Notes: generated by a model not told the origin, from the sequence alone. Shown: positions 1-8,442, numbered from the stretch's first letter. The stretch: 64,000 nt of DNA from Pontibacter sp. HSC-14F20 (GCF_019599265.1 NZ_JAHZTC010000008.1:1-64000), one strand, 5' to 3'. Made by a program: numbers and translations.

Positions 1-124
1 ACAAGTGATCGTTCGGTTGGCCAGCACGACTTCTGATAATAAGAGAAGCGATCAGGTAAAAACATGGTTTTACCTGATCGCTTCTAAGGGTTGCTCCTAA
101 ATGAGGGACTTTTTCAGTGCCCTC
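1..124 (+). mobile_element. IS1182-like element, partial (right end only)
   Basis: This is the terminal 124 bases of an insertion sequence whose body lies left of the window. It is the reverse complement of the left end of the complete element at 30017-31800, apparently identical over the whole stretch. It ends in the terminal repeat CAGTGCCCTC (115-124). It contains the same perfect 18-bp inverted repeat (44-61 with 68-85) that follows the transposase 3' end in the complete copy. The transposase of this copy would therefore be on the plus strand, opposite to the copy at 30 kb. Confidence 0.9.
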
Positions 125-147
125 CCGGTAAAGAATGGGGCTTTTTG
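125..147. terminator. Half of a terminator hairpin interrupted by the IS
   Basis: The bases just outside the IS end contain GGGG followed by a T run, the 3' half of a rho-independent terminator. No matching 5' half is present in the window. By analogy with the copy at 30 kb, where both halves are visible, the IS probably inserted into the loop of the purH terminator and the other half lies beyond the far IS end. This is inference from one half-site. Confidence 0.4.
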
Positions 148-177
148 AAAAGCTATACCTGCAACAGGTGCTATACC

Positions 178-1701
178 TTAGTGTTTGAAATGCCGCACGC
201 CCGTCATGACCATGGCCATGTTGTGCGCGTCGCAATAGTTAATCGAGTCCTGGTCTTTGATAGAGCCACCCGGCTGCACGACTGCTTTTATACCTGCCTG
301 GTCGGCGATTTCTACGCAGTCCGGGAAAGGGAAGAAAGCGTCGGAAGCCATTACCGTGTTGCTGATGTCGAAGCCGAAGCTTTTGGCTTTTTCGATGGCC
401 TGGCGAAGGGCATCCACACGCGAGGTCTGGCCCACACCGCTGGAGATCATCATTTTGTCGGTGGCCAGCACAATGGTGTTGGACTTGGTGTGCTTGCATA
501 CCTTGGCGGCAAACACAAGTGCTTTTTTCTCCTCAGCTGAAGGCTCGCGCTTGGTAGCAGTTTTAAAATCAGCTTCTGTCTCGGTTTTCAGGTCTTTGTC
601 CTGCTCAATCACGCCGTTCAGCAATGTCTTAAATTGCTTTGCTGGTAGCTCCACTGGCTTCTGCTTCAAGAGAATACGATTTTTCTTGGTGCGCAGCAAG
701 TCAAGCGCGTCTGTGTCGAAATCAGGAGCGATCAGTACTTCGAAGAACAACGTGTTCAACTCTTCGGCAGCACCCATATCGATGGTACGGTTTGCGATGA
801 TCACGCCACCAAACGCTGAAACCGGATCGGTTGATAAGGCAGACAAGTAAGCGTCTTTGATATTTTCGCCGGTAGCGCAACCGCAGGCGTTGGTGTGTTT
901 CAGGATAGCCACAGCCGGTTCTTCGAATTCAGCGCCCAGTGCCACGGCCGCATCCACGTCCACGAGGTTATTGTAAGAAAGCTGCTTACCGTTTAGCTGC
1001 TCAAACAGGTCTTCGAGCTTGCCGTAGAAAGTGCCCTGCTGGTGCGGGTTTTCGCCGTAGCGCAGCGGGGTCGCTTCGCGCACGCTCTGCTTGAACACAT
1101 TGATGTCCTGCTCTTTGCTCAGGTAATTGAAAATGTGTGTGTCGTAGTTAGAAGAGATATCAAAAGCCTTGGCTGCGAAGCGCTTGCGATCTGACAGTTC
1201 AGTCGAGCCATCTTTCTCTTTCAGCAAGTCCACCACTTCGTCGTACTGCTCGCGCGACGACACAATCAGCACATCCTGGAAGTTTTTAGCCGCCGCTCTG
1301 ATCAGGGAAATACCGCCAATGTCAATCTTCTCGATCACATCCGCTTCTGATGCACCTGATGCTACCGTTTCTTCAAAAGGGTAGAGGTCCACCACCACCA
1401 GGTCAATCGGAGGAATCTCGTACTGCGCACGCTCGGCCAGATCGCTTTCGTTGGCGCGGCGGTGCAGAATGCCACCAAACACTTTTGGGTGCAGGGTCTT
1501 CACACGACCACCAAATATGGATGGATAGGCCGTCAGGTCTTCCACGGCTACTACGTCAGCGCCTTGCTCTTCCAGGAAAGCCTGTGTGCCGCCGGTAGAG
1601 TAGATGGTCACGTTGTGCTGTTTCAGGAGCTCAACCAGTGGTTCGAGACGGTCTTTGTAGTAAACCGAAATTAGTGCGGATTTGATTTTGACAGATTGCA
1701 T
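178..1701 (-). CDS. purH: Bifunctional AICAR transformylase / IMP cyclohydrolase
   Basis: Catalyses the last two steps of de novo purine synthesis: formylation of AICAR with 10-formyl-tetrahydrofolate, then ring closure to IMP. At 507 residues it has the normal family length. The N-terminal cyclohydrolase (MGS-like) domain shows STGGT (35-39) and GGRVKTLHP (64-72). The transformylase domain shows RYGENPHQ (near 214-221) and KHTNACGCA (near 268-276), and the protein ends in the family-typical GVRHF region. It starts with ATG. purN lies 50 bp upstream on the same strand, so the two purine genes are probably one operon. Its 3' end is only about 50 bp from an IS end. Confidence 0.97.
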   Translation of the reverse strand: MQSVKIKSALISVYYKDRLEPLVELLKQHNVTIYSTGGTQAFLEEQGADVVAVEDLTAYPSIFGGRVKTLHPKVFGGILHRRANESDLAERAQYEIPPIDLVVVDLYPFEETVASGASEADVIEKIDIGGISLIRAAAKNFQDVLIVSSREQYDEVVDLLKEKDGSTELSDRKRFAAKAFDISSNYDTHIFNYLSKEQDINVFKQSVREATPLRYGENPHQQGTFYGKLEDLFEQLNGKQLSYNNLVDVDAAVALGAEFEEPAVAILKHTNACGCATGENIKDAYLSALSTDPVSAFGGVIIANRTIDMGAAEELNTLFFEVLIAPDFDTDALDLLRTKKNRILLKQKPVELPAKQFKTLLNGVIEQDKDLKTETEADFKTATKREPSAEEKKALVFAAKVCKHTKSNTIVLATDKMMISSGVGQTSRVDALRQAIEKAKSFGFDISNTVMASDAFFPFPDCVEIADQAGIKAVVQPGGSIKDQDSINYCDAHNMAMVMTGVRHFKH

Positions 1702-1751
1702 AGGTATGGGCTATATAATGTGCTGATTTTTTAAATGTGCTAGTGCTTGAT

Positions 1752-2366
1752 TTACAGTTTGTCCAGGAGTAGTTTCTCAACTACTTCCGGCAAATACTTA
1801 TGCTCGAGTGCAAGGACGCGGGCAGCTAAATCCTCAGGTGTGTCGTCGGGGTGCACGGGGCAGCGCTCCTGCAGCACAAATTCGCCTTTGTCGTACTCCT
1901 CATTTACGCGGTGTATTGTTATACCTGACTCCTTGTCGCCTGCCGATACTACGGCCGTGTGCACGTTGAGGCCATGCATGCCTTTGCCGCCGTATTCGGG
2001 CAGCAGAGCAGGGTGGATGTTGATGATGCGGTCCGGGAAAGCCTGCAGGAAGTTCTGCGGTACAAGCCAAAGGAAACCGGCCAGTACAATCAGGTCAGGT
2101 TTGAAAGACTGCACCTGTTCTAATACACTTTCGGAATTATAAAACGCATCGCGGGAAAATAAAAAAGCCGGGACGTGGAAGGTCTCGGCTCGTTTTAGGG
2201 CATACGCTTTTGGGTTATTGGCAAACAGGGCGGCCACACGTATTTCAGGATGGTGCTCGAAGTACTCCATCAGGCGCTGTGCGTTGCTGCCCGACCCCGA
2301 AGCGAAAATGACTATATTCTTTTTATCTGCTGGTGCCAAAGGTTTAGCTAAGGATTGAAACCGCAA
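1752..2366 (-). CDS. purN: Phosphoribosylglycinamide formyltransferase (GART)
   Basis: Transfers a formyl group from 10-formyl-THF to GAR in purine synthesis. It shows the family N-terminus KNIVIFASGSGSNAQ, the INIHPALLPEYGGKGMHG catalytic region and the HxVN..YDxG segment further on. The longest frame opens with TTG at 2366, but that codon overlaps a Bacteroidota -7 box on the minus strand (TATATTTG, 2371-2364). Translation therefore more likely begins further in, for example at TTG 2339, nine codons downstream and nearer the conserved core. purH follows after 50 bp. Confidence 0.95.
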   Translation of the reverse strand: MRFQSLAKPLAPADKKNIVIFASGSGSNAQRLMEYFEHHPEIRVAALFANNPKAYALKRAETFHVPAFLFSRDAFYNSESVLEQVQSFKPDLIVLAGFLWLVPQNFLQAFPDRIINIHPALLPEYGGKGMHGLNVHTAVVSAGDKESGITIHRVNEEYDKGEFVLQERCPVHPDDTPEDLAARVLALEHKYLPEVVEKLLLDKL

Positions 2367-2371
2367 ATATA
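2364..2371 (-). promoter_or_regulatory. Putative -7 box for purN-purH
   Basis: The minus strand reads TATATTTG, a match to the Bacteroidota -7 consensus TAnnTTTG. A TTTTTG stretch lies upstream with a spacer of about 23 bases, longer than the usual 19-21, so the -33 element is doubtful. Confidence 0.4.
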
Positions 2372-2396
2372 GCTGGTTTAGGTATAGGAGCCAGCA
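2371..2396. repeat. 26-bp repeat, copy A
   Basis: This 26-base stretch upstream of purN recurs with one mismatch at 4211-4236. Both copies contain the frequent AGGTATAG octamer and both are followed, on the minus strand, by a TAT(A)TTT segment. They may be copies of a promoter-spacer region or of a small dispersed repeat. Confidence 0.6.
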
Positions 2397-2421
2397 AAAA
2401 CAGGCAGAAAAGGTATGGCTT

Positions 2422-2877
2422 TTATCTTTTGAAGGTGCGGGTATAGAGCTCGATCCACTCCTGTGGCGTCATTTTCGAGGCCAGTTCGCCAATCAGCGCC
2501 AGCGGCACATACTCCGGTTTTCGGAAGCGGATACAGCTTTTGCCCAGGTCGAGCTTGGTTTTGCTGTGTTTGGGATACTCCTCTTTAAACCAGGTGAGCA
2601 AGTTTTCATCGGCGTAGATGCCCATGTGGTAGACGGCGATGTGGTTCTTCTGTGAAGCAATTCCCATAAAAGGCAGCGGCAATTTCGGGTCGCAGTGGTA
2701 GCCGGCCGGGTATAGGGTATGGGGCACTACGTAGCCAAGCATACCATACCCCATTGCTTCCTCAAAGCCATCGGGTATGTGCTTGAGAATCACCTCTCTC
2801 AGGTCGTTCATGACTTGCTGGCGCGCTTCGGGCAGTTCGGCCAGGTATAGCTCGGGGTTTGGGGCGGTTGATTGCAT
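2422..2877 (-). CDS. DUF1801 (YdhG-like) protein
   Basis: A 151-residue cytosolic protein of the DUF1801 family, whose members resemble the iron chaperone YdhG/frataxin-like fold. The family pattern is visible: an N-terminal helix (LPEARQQVMNDLREVI), the EEAMGYGMLGY segment, FMGIASQKNHIAVYHMG, and GKSCIRFRKPEYVPLALIGELA near the C-terminus. Starts with ATG. It appears monocistronic, in a run of small unrelated minus-strand genes. The biochemical role of the family is not firmly established, so no substrate is assigned. Confidence 0.8.
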   Translation of the reverse strand: MQSTAPNPELYLAELPEARQQVMNDLREVILKHIPDGFEEAMGYGMLGYVVPHTLYPAGYHCDPKLPLPFMGIASQKNHIAVYHMGIYADENLLTWFKEEYPKHSKTKLDLGKSCIRFRKPEYVPLALIGELASKMTPQEWIELYTRTFKR

Positions 2878-3008
2878 ATTGATTGTTGTGGCTTTTTATA
2901 CTTGTTACTTTCTTTTGCTTGTACTTGTACTACCAGTGTATTGCTTAGATAAGTGCTGGCGCTAAACAAATAGCAGATTTAAGCACTTTTCAAGAGGCTA
3001 CCTACAGC

Positions 3009-3548
3009 TTATTCTTCCTCGGCCCAGGCAATCATTTTGGTAATGGTGTTAAAGTTTCGCGTGGTAGCTGCTACGCCTAGTTTCCGCTCCAGGAAATTAT
3101 TGCTGAGCTTGCTGTCGCTGTAGGCCTGGGGTATAAACATATAGGCCGACATGCCGTCGATAAGAAGTTTCTCCGAAGAAAAGTCCTGAGCGAGCAATGC
3201 CTGTACCTTTTCATCGGGCGGCCTCTCCTGGAAAGATACAAAAAATACCCGCCCTATGGGATGCTCTTCTCCCTGAAACGGGTTATTGTCAATCATTTGC
3301 CTGAGTTCGTTACCCGTCCTTACCACAATGGCCAACTCCGGACCGATCTGCTCTTTTATCAGTTGGTGCACCCGCAACTCCAACTCCCTGGCTGTTAAAT
3401 CGCTTCGGAGTACAACATTTCCGCTTTGAATCCAGGTGCGTACCTGCTGAAAGCCAGCATCACTTAGCACCTGCCGCAGCAGCGCCATCGGCACCCTGTT
3501 TTTCCCGGTAGGCATCACACCTCGTAGCAGCAAAATATATGTCTTCAT
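3009..3548 (-). CDS. DUF1697 domain protein
   Basis: A 179-residue protein that matches the DUF1697 family: it opens with YILLLRGVMPTGKNRVPMA and continues with the DAGFQQVRTWIQSGNVVL stretch, both diagnostic. The C-terminal SNNFLERKLGVAATTRNFNTI segment is also characteristic. It has no signal peptide or membrane segment, so it should be cytosolic. Starts with ATG. Members are widespread in Bacteroidota and actinobacteria without a proven function. Confidence 0.85.
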   Translation of the reverse strand: MKTYILLLRGVMPTGKNRVPMALLRQVLSDAGFQQVRTWIQSGNVVLRSDLTARELELRVHQLIKEQIGPELAIVVRTGNELRQMIDNNPFQGEEHPIGRVFFVSFQERPPDEKVQALLAQDFSSEKLLIDGMSAYMFIPQAYSDSKLSNNFLERKLGVAATTRNFNTITKMIAWAEEE

Positions 3549-3672
3549 GATGGCAGGGTAAGGTATAGAATTAGGATTTGTTATATGGGATCGAACTTAG
3601 CGCAGTTCATTATACGTGGGTCTAAGGTATAGAACCGGGGCAGAACTGTGCGCTTTGGCTTGACTATAGCCG

Positions 3673-4089
3673 CTATTTTACCTGGATTTGCTTTTCCTCA
3701 AAGAAAGTGCGCAGTTCTTCGGCAGCCGGGGCTATCCTGCTGATGCGCCTTTTCTTGCCGCTGCTTAGTGTCAGATCCAGGAACCTGTTGCTGTTTCTCG
3801 TTTTGAAAGCTACCTGCTGCACCTCAGCTAAATCTATCTGTGCTTTGGTTGTTCTAAACAACGACAATATAAAAACCACTAAGTGACCAATACCAATCAG
3901 TAAACCTGTCCAGAGGAAAAACTCATCGCCTGTTTTTAGGTAGCGGAGTACAGACATGGTCCCATAGAACGTCCAGAGGGCTGATGAAACCATACGAATG
4001 ATGTGCTCTCGTTTGGCATTGTCCTGGATAAAGATTTTGTCTTCAAGCAATTGCACGGTGCCTATTTCCAAGGGTAGTGATTTTTCCAT
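3673..4089 (-). CDS. Small membrane protein of unknown function
   Basis: I do not recognise a family. The 138-residue product has two hydrophobic segments near residues 35-50 and 60-80, predicting a two-pass inner-membrane protein with both ends on the same side. The flanking soluble parts hold the short phrases GTVQLLEDKIFIQDN and QVAFKTRNSNRFLDLTLSSGKKRRI, which look like beta strands of a small PH-like domain (inference). The upstream region carries copy B of the 26-bp repeat. Confidence 0.65.
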   Translation of the reverse strand: MEKSLPLEIGTVQLLEDKIFIQDNAKREHIIRMVSSALWTFYGTMSVLRYLKTGDEFFLWTGLLIGIGHLVVFILSLFRTTKAQIDLAEVQQVAFKTRNSNRFLDLTLSSGKKRRISRIAPAAEELRTFFEEKQIQVK

Positions 4090-4210
4090 CGAAGCATATA
4101 TTCTAATGTAGCAGCTGTATCGTTTAAATATAGAAAATTCTTTATAAACTAGTTAGGTGCTGTCAAGTGTCTGACTTATTTTCTGAGTTTTGCCTTCGAC
4201 CAGGTAAAAT

Positions 4211-4236
4211 AGCGGGTTTAGGTATAGGAGCCAGCA
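4211..4236. repeat. 26-bp repeat, copy B
   Basis: Matches 2371-2396 with one mismatch in 26 bases. It lies about 120 bp upstream of the small membrane protein gene that starts at 4089. Confidence 0.6.
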
Positions 4237-4273
4237 GTCGTGAGTATTAATATGATAAAAAAGTGGTGCTTAA

Positions 4274-5290
4274 TCAGGTATTTGTGGTCTGGGTGTGTCT
4301 GTGTGTTAGTTTCTTCCTTATCCAAAATGATCCTGGTTTCTGATGACTCTGCTTTGCTAGTATAGGAGCCTTCATGTATAGATCCTCTTTGTGATTGTGC
4401 AATAAGTAATTTACAGCCCCGACAATTTCATAACTATCATTGTTACTCAAAAATGCCTCAAGTAAATACTGCTCGTTCCAAAGTAGATGCTCTTTATACA
4501 CCCATTCCTCTAAGTAATCCTTTGGTGTAAATATATCATGAATGTGCACCAGAACTCCAGGATTTAGATTAGGTAATATTTCTAGTATCTCAAACAGTAC
4601 ATCTCCTTGAGGTCTTATAATATGGGAGGAGTCAATAAAGAGAATATCATTTTTATTTAGCTTTTTAAATATGTTAATGTCTAAGCTCTCGACCTTTTGC
4701 CTTATAATTTTGGCAGTAGTGCTTTCTAACCAAGGCATTTCGTATGGTTCTATACAAATATGCTCGTACTCATAAGTCTTATCTAGCTCCTTGTTTTTTC
4801 TAAATGCTTCAATAGCCATAAGTGTGGAAAATCCAGAGCCTATTTCAATCATCCTGTTCGGCCTGAATTGTCGAATCATATTATATAGGTACTCAGCATC
4901 ACCCGACTCGTAGGATCCATTGCTGAAATAAAATCTTATATTATTATTTTCTGGCTTTTCAATTGGAATTTGAAGAAGCTCCTGATTATAGTTAAATGAT
5001 TGGAGTATCTTCAACTGTATATTGTCGTTGAAGTTGATGCCGGGCAAGTAACGATCTTCATGTAATGATTTTTTTAAATGCTTCTTTGGATTAACAAGTG
5101 GCTGATAGTAGTGATCTCTTATAGGTAATACTCCGAAAACAGTGAATATCTTCTCTGCCAAAGCTGCCTTATGTATGCCGAATGTCGTCAGGAATTTCAT
5201 CCAAGCAGCACTTATGATTGTAATCGGGGCCAGTAAGATCGTGATGGGTACAAATAAAATCTCAAGTGCTTTAAATATGAGTTTGAGCAT
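4274..5290 (-). CDS. Class I SAM-dependent methyltransferase
   Basis: A 338-residue protein with a class I methyltransferase core. The SAM-binding motif is MIEIGSGFST (near residues 143-152), the acidic residue after strand beta-2 is in HICIEPYE, and NDILFIDSSH fits the motif of the Methyltransf_24 / cephalosporin-hydroxylase-like group. A hydrophobic N-terminus (residues 1-30) suggests membrane association. Such proteins often modify cell-surface glycans. The DNA is clearly AT-richer than its neighbours and contains no copy of the GGTATAG signature, which points to recent acquisition. The substrate is unknown. Confidence 0.75.
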   Translation of the reverse strand: MLKLIFKALEILFVPITILLAPITIISAAWMKFLTTFGIHKAALAEKIFTVFGVLPIRDHYYQPLVNPKKHLKKSLHEDRYLPGINFNDNIQLKILQSFNYNQELLQIPIEKPENNNIRFYFSNGSYESGDAEYLYNMIRQFRPNRMIEIGSGFSTLMAIEAFRKNKELDKTYEYEHICIEPYEMPWLESTTAKIIRQKVESLDINIFKKLNKNDILFIDSSHIIRPQGDVLFEILEILPNLNPGVLVHIHDIFTPKDYLEEWVYKEHLLWNEQYLLEAFLSNNDSYEIVGAVNYLLHNHKEDLYMKAPILAKQSHQKPGSFWIRKKLTHRHTQTTNT

Positions 5291-5398
5291 AAGGAGATTA
5301 GGGTGATATAAATACGACTTTAGTAAATATTCAATATGGCAATAACTGTTTAATATCCGGGAATATATAATTTAAGTTAGATTATAAGCATTATTTGC

Positions 5399-5908
5399 TT
5401 AAACTTTTCTATCACACTTTGCCTTCAACGACCAGGTAAATCGAAACTCCGCTACTTTATCGCCGGCCTCGTCTATACCTGTGCTGGTGGCTACTACTGT
5501 CACGCCTTCGCCTGTGGCTTTGGTCTGGTCGGCGGCGGCCTTTATGCCTGGACCGTCTTCGCAGGTAAAGGTAATTTTTCCTACTGCCTTTTTCATAAAA
5601 TCCGCTTCCAGGTGCACCACCAGCATCGACACAGCCGGGTCTGACTTGTAAGTCTGGGCCATGCACAGCAAACCCGTCGATAGCTCGGCAGCCATGCTCA
5701 AACTGGCAAAATAAATGGATTTGAACGGATTCTTGTTGAGGTACTTGTAGGGGATTGTCACCTCGGCGCGCTCCTCTGAAATAGATTGCACCCGCAGATT
5801 GGCCAGATAAGCCATTGGCAACCTGGACAGCATAAAGAGCCTCAGTTTATGGGGCGATGCGGCAAGCTGACGAAACTGGTCGGCAGTGGTTAAGGTAGGT
5901 GCGGGCAT
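5399..5908 (-). CDS. DUF4442 hotdog-fold thioesterase-like protein
   Basis: This 169-residue protein resembles the DUF4442/YiiD C-terminal group of hotdog-fold proteins, related to PaaI acyl-CoA thioesterases. Visible features are the RAEVTIPYKYLNKNPFKSIYFASLSMAAELSTG segment (central helix), the long strands around MLVVHLEADFMKKAVGKITF, and a final VAEFRFTWSLK strand. It would be cytosolic and act on an acyl thioester, but the substrate is not known. ATG start; followed upstream by the divergently unrelated fur-like gene on the same strand. Confidence 0.7.
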   Translation of the reverse strand: MPAPTLTTADQFRQLAASPHKLRLFMLSRLPMAYLANLRVQSISEERAEVTIPYKYLNKNPFKSIYFASLSMAAELSTGLLCMAQTYKSDPAVSMLVVHLEADFMKKAVGKITFTCEDGPGIKAAADQTKATGEGVTVVATSTGIDEAGDKVAEFRFTWSLKAKCDRKV

Positions 5909-5974
5909 AACATTGGGTCGTTTACAGGTTTGGCTTATAGTTCAGGAACTAGCCGGTATAGCAACTGCCTATAC

Positions 5975-6412
5975 CTATGCCAGCTGCCCTACCGGCTGCA
6001 GTACACACTTGTCGCACACGCCCTGCACGCAAAACCGAAACTCCTTTACCTGATAGCCTTCTGGCATGCGCAGCGTGGGTACGTATACCTCATTGAGGCA
6101 GTAGGTGTGTCCGCAGGTAGTACAGCTGAAGTGAATATGATCATGCTGATGCCGGTGTTTGTTGCAGGCCTGCTGGCAAAGAGCATAGCGCGTGATGCCA
6201 TCAGTACTGGGAATGCTATGCAGCAGACCGTGCTCCTCAAAGGCATGCAGGGTGCGGTATAGCGTTACCCGGTCAAACTGCGGACCAAGCTGCTGCTCAA
6301 TGGCGGCATGTGCCAATGCGTGGCGATGTTCAAGAAATAAACGAAGCACCTCTATGCGGCACTTCGTCTTCCGAAGCCCGTAGGCCTCGAGTAACTGGTG
6401 AAGTTTGTTCAT
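5975..6412 (-). CDS. Fur-family metalloregulator
   Basis: A 145-residue regulator of the Fur superfamily. The winged helix occupies about residues 1-80, including the DRVTLYRTLHAFEEHGLL recognition region. A His-rich segment follows (HRHQHDHIHFSC, near 102-113), and the structural zinc site shows CTTCGHTYC and the C-terminal VCDKC, so both CxxC pairs are present. The very short, His-rich form resembles Zur/Bacteroidota Fur paralogues. Whether it senses zinc, iron or peroxide cannot be told from sequence. Starts with ATG; transcribed towards the thioesterase gene with a 66-bp gap. Confidence 0.85.
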   Translation of the reverse strand: MNKLHQLLEAYGLRKTKCRIEVLRLFLEHRHALAHAAIEQQLGPQFDRVTLYRTLHAFEEHGLLHSIPSTDGITRYALCQQACNKHRHQHDHIHFSCTTCGHTYCLNEVYVPTLRMPEGYQVKEFRFCVQGVCDKCVLQPVGQLA

Positions 6413-6632
6413 AAGGTAAGGTAGGTTTGGGGTCGGTCATCCATTGTGCAAGCACACGGACCATGTAAATAACAAAAAGCGAATGTAAAACGCAAGTCCT
6501 AAACTGTTGGAGGTCTGTTGTTTTAAACTGATGTTGCCGTTGTTAAAAGAAGATAGAGTTGCAGGCAGTCGCTTTGGCGTGCAGTATTTGAAATCGAAAG
6601 TAGGCGTGAAGGGGCTGGTAGGTTTAAGTATA

Positions 6633-7478
6633 CTAATTGATCAGCAACATCGACAAGATACCGGTCAGCATGGTGAACTTGCCCAGGTTACTCAGGTAGG
6701 TGAAGTCGCGCTTGCGGTCGGCCCGCACCAATTTTACGATCATCCAGATGCTCGGGATCAGGACAAGCAGCAGCATGTAAATATCAAAACCTATACCTGT
6801 GACGGGGTGAAAAATAACTAGTAATACAAAGGCCTGAAAGAGCGCGATAATAGGGTATAGCACATATTTGGCACGTCGTATACCTAGCACAATCGGTAGC
6901 GTGCGGCAGTCAAAAGAAGCATCGCCCCGCACATCCTCCATGTCTTTTATGATCTCCCGGATGAGCGAAATCAGAAAGGCGAACACCGCGTAACTAATGG
7001 TGATCTTGTTAAGCTTGCCCGCATACACAGCTACAACCAGGAGCATAGAAGCTGACAAAAGCGCGATAACGAGGTTGCCAGCCAAGGGCATTTTTTTGAG
7101 CGTGGCAGAGTAGCCCCAGAGTAGCAAAACCGCTCCCACATTAATAAGACCGACCAGTAGCGAAAGCCATGACCCTAATGCTACACCTATAAACGAAAGT
7201 ACCATGTGCGTAAACATGGCCGGCCTGCGGCGGATACTCTTGCCAACCACCACCCGGTCAGGTTTGTTGATGGCGTCTATTTTGACATCGTAATAATCGT
7301 TGATAATGTAGCCAGCTGCGGCAATGCACACAGTGGAGAGGGTGAGCACCAAAAACCCAGGCGACGCTATACCTGAAAAGTTTAGACCTGTGCTTAGCAA
7401 ACTAGCCTGCACCAGCGCCTGACTCAGGAGTATGAGTAGGAGATTAGGAAAACGGATTAGCGATAGAAACTCTTTCAA
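6633..7478 (-). CDS. UbiA-family prenyltransferase (GGGP geranylgeranyltransferase-like)
   Basis: A 281-residue polytopic membrane protein of the UbiA superfamily, with about eight hydrophobic segments. The first aspartate-rich motif is INDYYDVKIDAINKPDR (near 59-75) and the second is DMEDVRGDASFDCRTLP (near 178-194). This is the form annotated in Bacteroidota as geranylgeranylglycerol-phosphate geranylgeranyltransferase-like. The prenyl acceptor in this organism is unknown. The frame opens with TTG at 7478 and no nearby ATG fits the conserved N-terminus. It sits in the frequent Cytophagales neighbourhood of KdsC-like phosphatase and DUF2520 genes. Confidence 0.85.
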   Translation of the reverse strand: MKEFLSLIRFPNLLLILLSQALVQASLLSTGLNFSGIASPGFLVLTLSTVCIAAAGYIINDYYDVKIDAINKPDRVVVGKSIRRRPAMFTHMVLSFIGVALGSWLSLLVGLINVGAVLLLWGYSATLKKMPLAGNLVIALLSASMLLVVAVYAGKLNKITISYAVFAFLISLIREIIKDMEDVRGDASFDCRTLPIVLGIRRAKYVLYPIIALFQAFVLLVIFHPVTGIGFDIYMLLLVLIPSIWMIVKLVRADRKRDFTYLSNLGKFTMLTGILSMLLIN

Positions 7479-7547
7479 AATACGATAACAGGTATAGCCC
7501 TTGTAAAGTTAAGGCCAGTAGGTGGCACCGCAAACAAAGGACATAAA

Positions 7548-7572
7548 AAAACCCCTTTCTGGAAGGGGTTTT
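7548..7572 (-). terminator. Rho-independent terminator of the cold-shock gene
   Basis: A perfect 10-bp stem (AAAACCCCTT with AAGGGGTTTT) around a 5-base loop, followed by a run of T on the minus strand. It lies between the cold-shock stop codon and the start of the prenyltransferase gene. Confidence 0.9.
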
Positions 7573-7591
7573 TCTTAACGGTGTAGAGCTA

Positions 7592-7786
7592 TTACAGGCG
7601 CTGTACGTTCACCGCATTGATTCCTTTTTTGCCTTCCTGTGTGTCGAAAGCCACTCTGTCATGCTGCTGTATTTGCAAGCCGTTCAGGCCTGTTACGTGC
7701 ACGAAGAAATCCTCATTTGTTTCGTCTTCGGTGATGAATCCGAAGCCTTTTGACTCAATAAAGAACTTTACTTTTCCTGTCTTCAT
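7592..7786 (-). CDS. Cold-shock domain protein (CspA family)
   Basis: A 64-residue single cold-shock domain, an OB fold that binds single-stranded nucleic acid and melts RNA structure. RNP-1-like KGFGFITED (near 14-22) and RNP-2-like DFFVHVTGL (near 26-34) are both present. The length is normal for the family. The upstream region (7790-7870) is very AT-rich and could serve as a long 5' leader as in other cold-shock genes. A strong terminator follows. Confidence 0.95.
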   Translation of the reverse strand: MKTGKVKFFIESKGFGFITEDETNEDFFVHVTGLNGLQIQQHDRVAFDTQEGKKGINAVNVQRL

Positions 7787-7904
7787 AAAAATGAAAATAA
7801 ATAATTTTTGAATAAACTGTCTGTAAGATTAAAAAATAATTATATATATGCAAATATTTATGTAAAAGAAATTTGCTATTTGACTTTAGAAAAGTATAAT
7901 GCGC

Positions 7905-8402
7905 TTACCAAGTATCCTGTACCTTCATAATTTTTTCAATTAGTTCACGCACAGCGCCCTTACCGCCTTCTTTGGTTGAAATAAAGGTGCATACTTCGCG
8001 TATATCATCAGCAGCATCAGCTGGGCATGCCCGGAGGCCGCAACGTTGCATGGCTTCCAGATCTGGCATGTCGTCGCCCATATACGCCACCGTAGCAGGG
8101 TGAACTCCCTGCATATACATGTAATTTTCAAGGGTCTCAACTTTGTCATCAGCACCCAGAAACATGTCCTCAATCTCAAGTTCTTCAAGACGCACGCGTA
8201 CCCCGGGCTCGTTTTTAGCGGAGATAATGGCTACGTTGTATCCCTGGCGGATAGCATGTTTAATGGCAAAGCCGTCTTTGATGTTAAAGGCACGCACTTT
8301 TTCTCCGTCAGCAAAAACATAAAGCGAGCCGTCGGTCAGTACGCCATCCACATCAAAAATGAAAGTGTTGATGCGAGTAAGATCAGGTTGTGTGATTGAC
8401 AT
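7905..8402 (-). CDS. KdsC-like HAD phosphatase
   Basis: A 165-residue HAD-superfamily C0 phosphatase. Motif I is DVDGVLTDG (17-25) with the nucleophile and acid aspartates, the Lys of motif III lies in the GYNVAIISAKNEPG region, and motif IV is MGDDMPDLEAM (near 118-128). The length is typical for KDO-8-phosphate phosphatase, which makes KDO for lipopolysaccharide, but paralogues act on other sugar phosphates, so the substrate is inferred. ATG start. Confidence 0.85.
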   Translation of the reverse strand: MSITQPDLTRINTFIFDVDGVLTDGSLYVFADGEKVRAFNIKDGFAIKHAIRQGYNVAIISAKNEPGVRVRLEELEIEDMFLGADDKVETLENYMYMQGVHPATVAYMGDDMPDLEAMQRCGLRACPADAADDIREVCTFISTKEGGKGAVRELIEKIMKVQDTW

Positions 8403-8414
8403 AGGATAAAAGAA

Positions 8415-8442
8415 AAAGGTCCTTTCACCGGAAAGGACCTTT
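8415..8442 (-). terminator. Terminator after iscX
   Basis: A perfect 12-bp stem (AAAGGTCCTTTC with GAAAGGACCTTT) with a 4-base loop, followed by T-rich sequence on the minus strand. It separates iscX from the phosphatase gene, showing they are separate transcription units or that read-through is limited. Confidence 0.85.

Noticed and set aside
91..540. 149-codon plus frame at the left edge
   Set aside because: It starts in the IS and runs antisense through purH.
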